DNA from: Tsuneonella mangrovi
Lineage (GTDB): Bacteria > Pseudomonadota > Alphaproteobacteria > Sphingomonadales > Sphingomonadaceae
Length of the DNA stretch: 64,000 nucleotides
Direction: 5' to 3'
Assembly (NCBI RefSeq): GCF_002269345.1
Contig: NZ_CP022889.1
Coordinates: 1,674,001-1,738,000 of the forward strand
Under the pieces are notes generated by a model. It searched no databases. It was not told the origin of the DNA and saw nothing but the letters and a program-made list of their open reading frames with translations. How positions within the stretch are numbered: position 1 is the stretch's first letter; every line of letters begins with the position of its first letter. Made by a program: the position numbers and the translations under genes. Below, piece after piece: positions 16,739-24,294 of the stretch.

Positions 16739-18283
16739 ATGCACCCAGTCGTCCACGCACAGGAACGCGCCGATCGCCCCGCCATCATCATGGCCGGAAG
16801 CGGCGAGACCGTCACCTATGCCGAGATGGACGCCACAGCCAACCGCTTCGCGCACTGGCTCAGGGTCAACGGGTTCCAGAAAGGCGACGCCTTCGGGGTG
16901 CTGATGGAAAACAACGCGCTGTATCTCCAACTGGTCTGGGGGTCGCAGCGCGCGGGCACGATGATGGTGCCGATCTCGACGCGCCTGACTGCCCCGGAAG
17001 TCGCCTATATCCTGCAGGATTCGGGATCGCGTACGCTGATCACCACCGCCAAGTTTGCCGAAATCAGCGAAGCGCTGCGCAGCGAACTGCCGGACTGCAA
17101 CCAAATGATCCTCGACGGCAGCGGTGCGGAGGATTTCGCCGACGCGCTGGCAGCTCAGCCCGCGACGCCCATCCCCGACCAGTATCCCGGCGCTTACATG
17201 CTCTACAGCTCGGGCACGACCGGGCGCCCCAAAGGGGTCAAGCCCGCCCCTCCGCCGAGCGACAACATTGCCGAGCCTACCGCCCTTGTCGGCCTTGCAG
17301 TGATGGGGGCGGGGATGCCCGCCGATGGCGAGATGGTCTACCTCTCGCCCGCGCCGCTCTATCATGCCGCGCCGCTGGCGTGGTGCACCACCGTCCACCG
17401 GCTGGGCGGGACGGTCGTCGTGATGGAGAAATTCACTCCCGAAGGCGCGTTGGCGGCAATCGAGAAACATAAAGTGACCGACAGCCAATGGGTCCCGACC
17501 CATTTCGTGCGCATGCTCAAACTCGATGAGCGGGAACGCACGCGCTACGACCTGTCGAGCCACCAATGCGCGATCCACGCTGCCGCGCCGTGCCCGGTTC
17601 CGGTCAAGCACGCGATGATCGAATGGTGGGGGCCGATCATCATCGAATATTACGCCGGATCCGAAGGCATCGGCATGACCATGATCGGCAGCAAGGACTG
17701 GCTCGCGCATCCTGGCAGCGTCGGTCGGGCGCTGCATGGCACGCTGCATGTGTGCGGCCCGGACGGCGAGGAACTGCCCGCCGGGTCAGACGGCCTGCTC
17801 TATTTCGAGAACGATATCCTGCCGACCTATCACAACGATCCGACCAAGACCGCCGAGGCGATGCACGCCAACGGCTGGATGACGCTGGGCGACATCGGCC
17901 ATGTCGACGAAGACGGCTTCCTCTACCTCACCGACCGCAAGAGCCACATGATCATCTCGGGTGGGGTCAATATCTACCCGCAGGAAATCGAGAACCTGCT
18001 GGTGACACACGACAAGGTGATGGATGCAGCGGTGATCGGTGCGCCCGATCCCGATTTCGGCGAACGGGTGGTCGCGGTGGTCCAGCCGGTCGACATGGCG
18101 GACGCCGGTGAAGCGCTTGAGGCCGAGCTGCGCGAGTTCCTCGCCCCCAACCTTGCGCGCATCAAGATGCCCAAGCAGTTCGATTTCCGACCCGACCTGC
18201 CGCGCGAAGCCAACGGCAAGCTCTACAAGCGTGAACTGCGCGACGAATACGCCGCCAGGGCCGCCGGAGCACAGGGAGCCTGA
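16739..18283 (+). CDS. Acyl-CoA synthetase (AMP-forming)
   Basis: 514 residues from ATG 16739, preceded by AGGAGAG. It is an ANL-superfamily adenylating enzyme. MLYSSGTTGRPKGVKP near residue 155 is the P-loop-like AMP-binding motif, IIIEYYAGSEGIGMTMIG near 300 the second core motif, GWMTLGDIGHVDEDGFLYLT near 380 the hinge Asp region, and REANGKLYKRELRDEY near 495 carries the C-terminal catalytic Lys. Its likely substrate is a carboxylic acid (fatty, terpenoid or steroid side chain), which it converts to the CoA thioester. It is followed two bases later by a P450 and then a MAPEG protein, suggesting a small degradation or modification operon. Substrate unknown. Confidence 0.9.
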   Translation: MHPVVHAQERADRPAIIMAGSGETVTYAEMDATANRFAHWLRVNGFQKGDAFGVLMENNALYLQLVWGSQRAGTMMVPISTRLTAPEVAYILQDSGSRTLITTAKFAEISEALRSELPDCNQMILDGSGAEDFADALAAQPATPIPDQYPGAYMLYSSGTTGRPKGVKPAPPPSDNIAEPTALVGLAVMGAGMPADGEMVYLSPAPLYHAAPLAWCTTVHRLGGTVVVMEKFTPEGALAAIEKHKVTDSQWVPTHFVRMLKLDERERTRYDLSSHQCAIHAAAPCPVPVKHAMIEWWGPIIIEYYAGSEGIGMTMIGSKDWLAHPGSVGRALHGTLHVCGPDGEELPAGSDGLLYFENDILPTYHNDPTKTAEAMHANGWMTLGDIGHVDEDGFLYLTDRKSHMIISGGVNIYPQEIENLLVTHDKVMDAAVIGAPDPDFGERVVAVVQPVDMADAGEALEAELREFLAPNLARIKMPKQFDFRPDLPREANGKLYKRELRDEYAARAAGAQGA

Positions 18284-18285
18284 TC

Positions 18286-19599
18286 ATGGCCAGCACCGCA
18301 ACCCCGCTCGCATCGCCCGAAATCGCTCGCGAAGTGATCGACCCCAGATCATACGGAGAATGGGAGCACTTGCTCGATACTTTCGACTGGTTGCGCGAGA
18401 ACCAGCCGGTCGCACGGATCGAGCCCGACGAGCCGGGCGTGTTCCCTCCGTTCTGGCTGCTCACCCGCTACGACGACGTGATGCGGGTATCGAAGGACAA
18501 CGCGACTTTCCTCAACAACCCGCACACGGTTGTCTTCAGCCTGACCGACGGGATCGAGTTCGCCAAGGCGTTCACCGGCGGGAGCGAGCACATGGTCTCC
18601 AGCCTGGTGACCCTCGATGCGCCGATCCACATGAAATACCGCAAGCTGACGCAGGACTGGTTCATGCCAAAGAACCTGCACACGATCGAGCACGAAGTCC
18701 GCGCCATCGCAAAAGGCGCGGTGGATCGGTTGCTGGCGGCATCCGGAGACGGCAGCGAAACGGTCGATTTCTGCAAGCTGGTCGCTGCGCCCTATCCGCT
18801 CCATGTCGTCATGCAGATCCTTGGCGTGCCCGAGGAGGACGAGCCGCGAATGCTGATGCTTACCCAGCAGATGTTCGGTGGGCAGGACGAAGACCTCAAC
18901 CAGTCGGGCATGAAGGATCTCAGCCCCGAAGTTATTACCCAGATCGTCGCCGGCGCAGTGAGGGACTTCGAGGCCTATTTCGCCAAGTTGACCGCCGAGA
19001 AGCGCGCGCACCCGACCGGCGATGTCGCGAGCACGATCGCCAACGCCACCATCGACGGCGAACCGCTGGGCGACCGTGACATGATGGGTTACTACATCAT
19101 CGTCGCCGCCGCCGGGCACGATACCACCTCGGCGAGCACGGCAGGCGCGATGCTGGCGCTGGCGCAGGATCCGGACCAGTGGGCACGGGTCAAGGCCAAC
19201 CGGTCATTGCTGGCAGGGATCGTCGAGGAAGCGATCCGCTGGACCAGCCCCGTGCAACACTTCATGCGCACCGCTGCCGAGGACACCGAAATTGCGGGCC
19301 AGCCGATCGCCAAGGGCGACTGGCTGATGATCAACTACGTCGCGGCCAACCATGACCCCGCACAATTCGACGATCCACGCCGGTTCGATGCCGCACGCAG
19401 CCCCAATCGCCACCTGGCGTTCGGCGCGGGCGCGCACCAGTGTCTCGGCCTCCACCTCGCGCGGCTGGAGATGCGCATTCTTTTCGAGGAACTGCTCGAC
19501 CGGATCGAAACGGTCGAGCTCGCCGGCGAAGCGAAGCGTTCGAATTCGACCTTCGTCGGCGGGTTGAAGACGCTGCCGCTAAAGGTCTCGGCAGCCTGA
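18286..19599 (+). CDS. Cytochrome P450
   Basis: 437 residues, a soluble bacterial P450. The I-helix oxygen-activation motif AAAGHDTTSAS is near residue 275, the ExxR motif lies in VEEAIRWTSPVQHF near 313, and the haem-binding loop is FGAGAHQCLGLHLARLE with the Cys thiolate ligand at residue 386. It lacks an N-terminal membrane anchor and so needs separate redox partners, which are not in the window. The overall look is close to steroid/terpenoid-hydroxylating bacterial CYPs, but the subfamily cannot be fixed without alignment. It sits two bases after the acyl-CoA synthetase and is probably cotranscribed with it. Confidence 0.93.
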   Translation: MASTATPLASPEIAREVIDPRSYGEWEHLLDTFDWLRENQPVARIEPDEPGVFPPFWLLTRYDDVMRVSKDNATFLNNPHTVVFSLTDGIEFAKAFTGGSEHMVSSLVTLDAPIHMKYRKLTQDWFMPKNLHTIEHEVRAIAKGAVDRLLAASGDGSETVDFCKLVAAPYPLHVVMQILGVPEEDEPRMLMLTQQMFGGQDEDLNQSGMKDLSPEVITQIVAGAVRDFEAYFAKLTAEKRAHPTGDVASTIANATIDGEPLGDRDMMGYYIIVAAAGHDTTSASTAGAMLALAQDPDQWARVKANRSLLAGIVEEAIRWTSPVQHFMRTAAEDTEIAGQPIAKGDWLMINYVAANHDPAQFDDPRRFDAARSPNRHLAFGAGAHQCLGLHLARLEMRILFEELLDRIETVELAGEAKRSNSTFVGGLKTLPLKVSAA

Positions 19600-19612
19600 A
19601 GGGAGGTCTCGC

Positions 19613-19999
19613 ATGGCGACCGTAATCCTGCTCGTCCTCGCACTCTACGCGGTTCAGTTGTTCCTGCAGGAAACCACGCTCTACCGCTTCGACATGCGCG
19701 CAATCGTCGGCAATCGCGATCACATCCCCGAGCCGGGCGTGATTGCGGGGAGGCTGGGGCGCGCGAAAGACAACCTGCGCGAAGCCCTGCCCGCATTCAT
19801 TGCGCTCGCGCTACTCTCGATGGTGCTGCGGGTCGACCAGGGGTTGGCCCTGAAAGGCGCGTGGCTGTTTCTCGTCGCCCGCGTACTCTACGTGCCAGCC
19901 TATGTCAGCGGCGTGATCCTGCTGCGCTCGGCGGTCTGGCTGGTCAGCCTCGCTGGTTTGGCAATGATGGTGAAGGCCATTATTCTGGGCGCGGGTTGA
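19613..19999 (+). CDS. MAPEG family membrane protein
   Basis: 128 residues with four hydrophobic segments. The arrangement NRDHIPEPGVIAGRLGRAKD between segments 1 and 2, then NLREALPAFIALALLSMVLR, is characteristic of MAPEG proteins (membrane-associated, eicosanoid/glutathione metabolism); the Asn/Arg/Glu in RAKDNLREALP belong to the conserved core. Bacterial members are mostly uncharacterised; some have glutathione transferase or peroxidase activity. A strong GGGAGG site precedes ATG 19613, 13 bases after the P450 stop, so it is third in the synthetase-P450 operon. Confidence 0.85.
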   Translation: MATVILLVLALYAVQLFLQETTLYRFDMRAIVGNRDHIPEPGVIAGRLGRAKDNLREALPAFIALALLSMVLRVDQGLALKGAWLFLVARVLYVPAYVSGVILLRSAVWLVSLAGLAMMVKAIILGAG

Positions 20000-20011
20000 G
20001 GCGCCGCAGCC

Positions 20012-21766
20012 TCAGCTTTCGCCGAACAACTGGCGCTGGCTGAGCTCGATCTCTTCGGCATAGCGGCGGCGAGCGTATTTTTCGGTTACCACCCCGATCA
20101 CCTTGCGGTTGGCATCGACCACCGCCAGTTCGTCGGCCGAATTGGCATCGAATATTCGCAGCACCTCGCCGATCTGCGTGGCCGGCGACAGCGCGACATC
20201 CTCCAGGGTGCTGATCGATGCAAGCCAGGCATCGGGCGCGACGTCTTCGCGGTGCGCGGTCGCGGTCGACACGATCCCGGCATATTGCCCCTGCTTGTCG
20301 ACCAGGATCGCCTTGCTGGCCGAGCCGAGCGGCACGCGGCGACGAAATTCGCGCACTTTGGCGGTCTGGTCGATCGACACCCAGTCGCGCCGCATGACCC
20401 GCCCGGCGGTGAGCGAAATCGCCCAGCCGATATCGCGCGCACTGCGAACTGCCGATCCGCGCAAGTGCAGTCGCCAGGTCGAAAACGAATAGCCGAATGT
20501 TTCGCGCGTCGTCGCCGTCGAGAGGATCGCAGCAGTCAGGACAATGCCGGTAAGGGCAAAGTTATGCGTGATCTCCAGCGTCAACATCGCCAGCGTCATC
20601 GGCCCGCCGACGATCGACACGCTGAGACCGGCCATTCCCACAAGCGCCGAATCGACCGGATCGAGCGTAAAGCCGAGCCCCATGAGATTGACCGACTGGG
20701 CGAACAGCTGGCCGACCACCGAACCGAGGAAAAGCGATGCGAAGAACAGGCCTCCACGAAAACCGAAGCTAAGCGAAATGACCGACGCGGCAATCTTGCA
20801 CACAACGATCACCAGCAAGACCGATATCGCGGGCAGCAGCAACAGATCGAGATGCAGCGCCCCGTGCCCCGAAGAAAGCGCTTGCGGAGAGATATAGGCG
20901 ATCGGCATCAACAAAAGTCCACCTACCAGCGGCTTCCACCGGCCGAGCCATTTCATGCCCTGCACGGCCATCTCCGCGGCGGTCACCAGGCGCATGATCA
21001 CGATGCCGAGCCCTGCGCAGAGCAGGCCGAGAACACCGTAGGCGATGTAATACTCGAACGTCAGCGGATGCGATGCGCTGGTCGCGATCAGGTAGGGTTC
21101 CACTCCCAACATCCGCGCAGCGACCGTCGCGGTGAGCGAAGCGGCAACGACCGGGGCAATCGCAGCCGGAACGTACGTGCCGATGACGATTTCGAACGCG
21201 TAGAACGCGCCGGTCAGCGGGGCACCGAATGCCGCTCCGATCGCTGCGCCGGCACCGGCGCCGAGCAGCGTGCGCAAGTCGTTGCGGCGCAAGTGCAGCC
21301 ACTGGCCGACCACCGAGCCGAGTCCGCCGCCCATCTGCGCATAAGCCGCCTCGAGGCCGACCGACGCACCAGTGCCGTTCGACAGGATCGTCTGGAGCGC
21401 GACCACGAGGTTGTCGCGCCACGGGATGCGTCCGCCGTGAAGCGCATTCGCTTCGACTACGTCGATCGGTGCGCGGCGCCCGCGCAACAGGAAGGCGACC
21501 AGCACGAGCGAAAGCCCGCCCAGCGGCAAGGCAAGCAACCGCCAGGGATGCTCGATCGAAGCGAGTGCGCTGAGCCGGTTCTCTTCAATGCCGTAGAGGA
21601 TGTGTTGCATCCCGTGAGCAAGGAACTGCTGTGTCAGCGTAAGCAGCCCTGCGCCGATGCCGACCAGTGCTGCAAGCGCAATGAAGGCAAGCTCGCTCTG
21701 GCGCAGGATGCGCCGCTGACGGACTGCCGCCACCGCCAGAATTCTAGCCAATTTTGCGCGGATCAT
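20012..21766 (-). CDS. ClC-family chloride channel/antiporter with CBS domains
   Basis: 584 residues. The first ~430 residues form the ClC membrane domain with about ten hydrophobic helices. SNGTGASVGLEAAYAQMGGG near residue 133 is the region of the external gating glutamate (GLEA in place of the usual GREGP, so the Glu is kept but the following Gly-Pro is not). LSVSIVGGPMTLAMLTLEIT near 380 is another conserved stretch. The C-terminal ~140 residues carry a CBS pair (VREFRRRVPLGSASKAILVD; NSADELAVVDANRKVIGVV) that usually binds nucleotides. It is convergent with the MAPEG gene and upstream of nothing obvious. Whether it is a channel or an H+/Cl- exchanger cannot be told from the sequence. Confidence 0.92.
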   Translation of the reverse strand: MIRAKLARILAVAAVRQRRILRQSELAFIALAALVGIGAGLLTLTQQFLAHGMQHILYGIEENRLSALASIEHPWRLLALPLGGLSLVLVAFLLRGRRAPIDVVEANALHGGRIPWRDNLVVALQTILSNGTGASVGLEAAYAQMGGGLGSVVGQWLHLRRNDLRTLLGAGAGAAIGAAFGAPLTGAFYAFEIVIGTYVPAAIAPVVAASLTATVAARMLGVEPYLIATSASHPLTFEYYIAYGVLGLLCAGLGIVIMRLVTAAEMAVQGMKWLGRWKPLVGGLLLMPIAYISPQALSSGHGALHLDLLLLPAISVLLVIVVCKIAASVISLSFGFRGGLFFASLFLGSVVGQLFAQSVNLMGLGFTLDPVDSALVGMAGLSVSIVGGPMTLAMLTLEITHNFALTGIVLTAAILSTATTRETFGYSFSTWRLHLRGSAVRSARDIGWAISLTAGRVMRRDWVSIDQTAKVREFRRRVPLGSASKAILVDKQGQYAGIVSTATAHREDVAPDAWLASISTLEDVALSPATQIGEVLRIFDANSADELAVVDANRKVIGVVTEKYARRRYAEEIELSQRQLFGES

Positions 21767-21827
21767 TGCCCGACCATGTTTACGACCTGTCTTGTGCGAC
21801 GCTCAAGACAGTGGTCGCGGCAAAAGA

Positions 21828-22550
21828 TCAATACATATGCTGGCCGCCATTGATGCTCATCGTCGACCCGGTGACGAAGCCGCCCTCGTCGCTGGTCAGG
21901 AAGGCTACCCCGCGCGCGATCTCGCCGGCATGGCCAAGCCGGCCCACCGGGATCTTGGCGACGATCTTCTCCAGCACCGGTTCGGGCACGGCAGCGACCA
22001 TGTCGGTGTCGATATAGCCCGGCGCGATCGCATTGACCGTCACCCCGAACCTTGCACCTTCCTGCGCCAGCGCCTTGGTGAAACCGTGGATCCCGCTCTT
22101 CGCCGCAGCATAGTTGACCTGGCCGTATTGCCCGGCCTGGCCGTTGATCGAACCGATGTTGACGATCCGGCCCCAGCCGCGCTCGCGCATCCCCGGGAAG
22201 CACGCCTTGGCCATATTGAAACACCCGCCGAGGTTGACCCGCATCACGTCGTTCCAGTCGTCGAAGCTCATCTTGTGCAGTGTGCCGTCACGGGTAATGC
22301 CCGCGTTGTTAACGACGATATCGATCTCGCCGACATCGGCGGCGACCTGCTTGCAGCCTTCGATACAGGCTTCGTGATCGCCCACGTCCCACTTGGCCAC
22401 CTTGATGCCGTACTCGTCCGCAAAAGCCTGCGCTTTGGCATCGTTGCCTGCATAGTTGGCGACGACTGTCCGCCCCTGCGCCTTGAGCGCGAGGCTGATC
22501 GCCTCTCCGATACCCCGGGTTCCCCCGGTCACGATTGCAACGCGTGTCAT
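21828..22550 (-). CDS. phaB: Acetoacetyl-CoA reductase
   Basis: 240 residues, a short-chain dehydrogenase/reductase. The NADPH-binding motif is VTGGTRGIGEAISLAL near residue 8. The catalytic Ser is in INIGSINGQAGQYGQ near 138, and Tyr and Lys are in VNYAAAKSG near 152. FGVTVNAIAPGYIDTDMVAA and the C-terminal GFVTGSTMSINGGQHMY are nearly diagnostic of PhaB, which reduces acetoacetyl-CoA to (R)-3-hydroxybutyryl-CoA for polyhydroxyalkanoate synthesis. GGGGA precedes the ATG by six bases, and an inverted repeat sits in the leader (22567-22593). The polymer synthase gene is not in the window; the depolymerase is at 48065-49309. Confidence 0.95.
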   Translation of the reverse strand: MTRVAIVTGGTRGIGEAISLALKAQGRTVVANYAGNDAKAQAFADEYGIKVAKWDVGDHEACIEGCKQVAADVGEIDIVVNNAGITRDGTLHKMSFDDWNDVMRVNLGGCFNMAKACFPGMRERGWGRIVNIGSINGQAGQYGQVNYAAAKSGIHGFTKALAQEGARFGVTVNAIAPGYIDTDMVAAVPEPVLEKIVAKIPVGRLGHAGEIARGVAFLTSDEGGFVTGSTMSINGGQHMY

Positions 22551-22566
22551 AACTGATCCCCTGCCT

Positions 22567-22593
22567 CTTCAGGTTGTCCGGACTCTCCTGAAG
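22567..22593. repeat. Inverted repeat in the phaB leader
   Basis: CTTCAGG (22567-22573) and CCTGAAG (22587-22593) are perfect 7-bp arms around 13 bases that include the palindrome GTCCGGAC. It lies 17 bases upstream of the phaB start, where it could be an operator or an mRNA leader hairpin. Confidence 0.4.
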
Positions 22594-22708
22594 CCTGATT
22601 AGGCCAAGCCATCGCGCGGGCAAAGCGAAACGCCGCGAAACGCGCGGCAATTCATACGAATTTACGGGAATTTCGTGCGAGGAAGAGCGGAATCCCGCTC
22701 GTGCGCGA

Positions 22709-23485
22709 TCAGAAGCGGAACTGGGTCCCGACGTAGACCGCCTTGCTGTCCTGTACCGAATCGGTCAGCGGCGCGAGGCGATCGCGGTCCTGCTGCAGGC
22801 GCACGCCGGCGGTCACATTGAGGTTGCGCGACAGGCGGAACGCGCCGCCGAGATCGACGGTCTGCTGCCCCGCACCTTCGAGCGTGCGCGGCGCGCGACC
22901 GAGGTTGCTGTCCTGCTCGAGCGAAATGCGCGGCTGGAGACGGCCCGGCGCACTCTTTGCCCCTTCGCTCGGCTGGAAGCTGGCAAGATCGGGCATCTGG
23001 GCATCGGGCAAGTCGAGCTTGACCGTGTCGGGCTTGGCAAAGCTCTGGTAACCGCGCGCGATTCCGAGATTGTAGCGGGTCGGAGCGATGCTGGCGATCG
23101 ATGTGCCGAGGCCCGCTTCGGCTTGCGCCGCAGCGATTGCGGAACGTACGGAAATTGCCCTGGCCGTCGAATCGTCGATTCGCACCGCCACCGTCATGGT
23201 CCGCGCATCGGGGCCGATCGAGCCGGCCGGCGTGAAGCGGATTGTCCGCCCGCGAGCCGCGACCTGCGCCGCCAGTTCGCGCGAAATTTCCGGGTCGCCA
23301 TTGGCCGGTGTGAACGGGGCGATTGCCGCAAGCACTGAACGCGGCATGCTTGTTGCGGTTACCGCCAGCCCGGCGCTCGGGACCGCCAGCGCAATGGCAG
23401 AACCAGCCGCAAACAGGCGGGGCACGAACTTACGCACGCGCTGACCGATCCTTTGCGATGCGATGCTGGTGCCCTGCAACGCCAC
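22709..23485 (-). CDS. Conserved-type hypothetical, probable outer-membrane protein
   Basis: 258 residues with a signal-like N-terminus (FVPRLFAAGSAIALAVPSAG). The middle (residues 45-120) contains TPANGDPEISRELAAQVAAR and RTMTVAVRIDDSTARAISVR. The C-terminal ~80 residues look like amphipathic beta strands (QTVDLGGAFRLSRNLNVTAG; VRLQQDRDRLAPL), and the protein ends KAVYVGTQFRF. A terminal aromatic Phe after alternating residues is the usual signal for the outer-membrane barrel-assembly machinery. I do not recognise a named family. Role unknown; export and outer-membrane placement are inferred from the ends of the protein. It shares a strand with phaB but is 158 bases downstream of it. Confidence 0.7.
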   Translation of the reverse strand: MALQGTSIASQRIGQRVRKFVPRLFAAGSAIALAVPSAGLAVTATSMPRSVLAAIAPFTPANGDPEISRELAAQVAARGRTIRFTPAGSIGPDARTMTVAVRIDDSTARAISVRSAIAAAQAEAGLGTSIASIAPTRYNLGIARGYQSFAKPDTVKLDLPDAQMPDLASFQPSEGAKSAPGRLQPRISLEQDSNLGRAPRTLEGAGQQTVDLGGAFRLSRNLNVTAGVRLQQDRDRLAPLTDSVQDSKAVYVGTQFRF

Positions 23486-23825
23486 GACTGCCCGTCAACC
23501 TCCTGTTCGCCAGATGGCAGGCGAATCTATTGCCCCTTCCACCTGAACCCGACCTGACAACGACCGCTCGCAAACGCTAGCGACTCGAAGCCATGAAACA
23601 ATATGCCAGACTTATGCCCCCCCGAGCAATATTTCCAATCGATTAGCATGCTTGAGACAAATTGGCCGCGCGAGTGTTGCACCCGGTCCACAAAACGCGC
23701 GGCTGCGGCCAATTCAGCCCGCGTTCACGGCCCGGCGGTGCATTTGCCGCGCGAGCACCTTGCCTGCCGGGGCCACGCGCTCTAGAGGCTCGCTTGGACA
23801 CTTTCGAGGATAACCGACCCCCAAT
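23486..23825. other. 340-bp gene-free region with a nested long inverted repeat
   Basis: No convincing coding frame. The main structure is ATTGGCCGC (23661-23669) with its exact complement GCGGCCAAT (23705-23713); overlapping it, CCGCGCG (23666-23672) pairs with CGCGCGG (23696-23702). The remainder should contain the promoters of the divergent flanking genes (minus-strand outer-membrane protein, plus-strand DUF3576), but I see no clear -35/-10 pair. Confidence 0.4.
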
Positions 23826-24275
23826 ATGACCGTCACTTCGAACCGCCTCCGCATCGCCCGCGCCACGTTGGCTGTCGCCGCGATCGCTACGCTTGCCGCT
23901 TGCGGCGGCCATTCGCGGCCCAAGGCCGATCTCGCGGCCGCCAACGTTACGACCATCGGGGTCAATTCGTACCTCTGGCGCGCGGCGCTCGAAACGGTCA
24001 GCTTTGCGCCATTGCTTCAGGCCGACAGTTCGGGCGGCGTGATCGTTACCGACTGGTATTCGAACCCGCGCGACCCCAACGAGCGCGTGAAGGTCACTGT
24101 ATCGATCCTCGACCAGGACCTGCGCGCCGATGCGCTGCGGGTCGCCGCCAGCCGCGAAGTGAAGCAGAACGGCACCTGGGTCGACGCCCCGGTGCAGGCC
24201 GCGACGGTGCAGCGCCTCGAGGATATAATCCTCACCAAGGCGCGCGACCTGCGCCGCCAGGCGATCGCGGGCTGA
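23826..24275 (+). CDS. DUF3576 family lipoprotein
   Basis: 149 residues. The signal sequence ends in a lipobox, [10 protein letters not shown], with lipidation expected on C26. The mature part contains [20 protein letters not shown] and [20 protein letters not shown], the DUF3576 core found in alphaproteobacteria. The gene is commonly found beside leuS in this group, as here (19 bases upstream). Function unknown; it is probably an outer-membrane or periplasm-facing lipoprotein. Confidence 0.88.
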   Translation: MTVTSNRLRIARATLAVAAIATLAACGGHSRPKADLAAANVTTIGVNSYLWRAALETVSFAPLLQADSSGGVIVTDWYSNPRDPNERVKVTVSILDQDLRADALRVAASREVKQNGTWVDAPVQAATVQRLEDIILTKARDLRRQAIAG

Positions 24276-24294
24276 CCGGAACGGAGTTTTTCCC

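Noticed and set aside
20252-21853. A 533-codon plus-strand frame opposite the ClC channel gene
   Set aside because: Low-complexity Arg/Asp/His-rich translation; the minus strand encodes an evident ClC-CBS protein.
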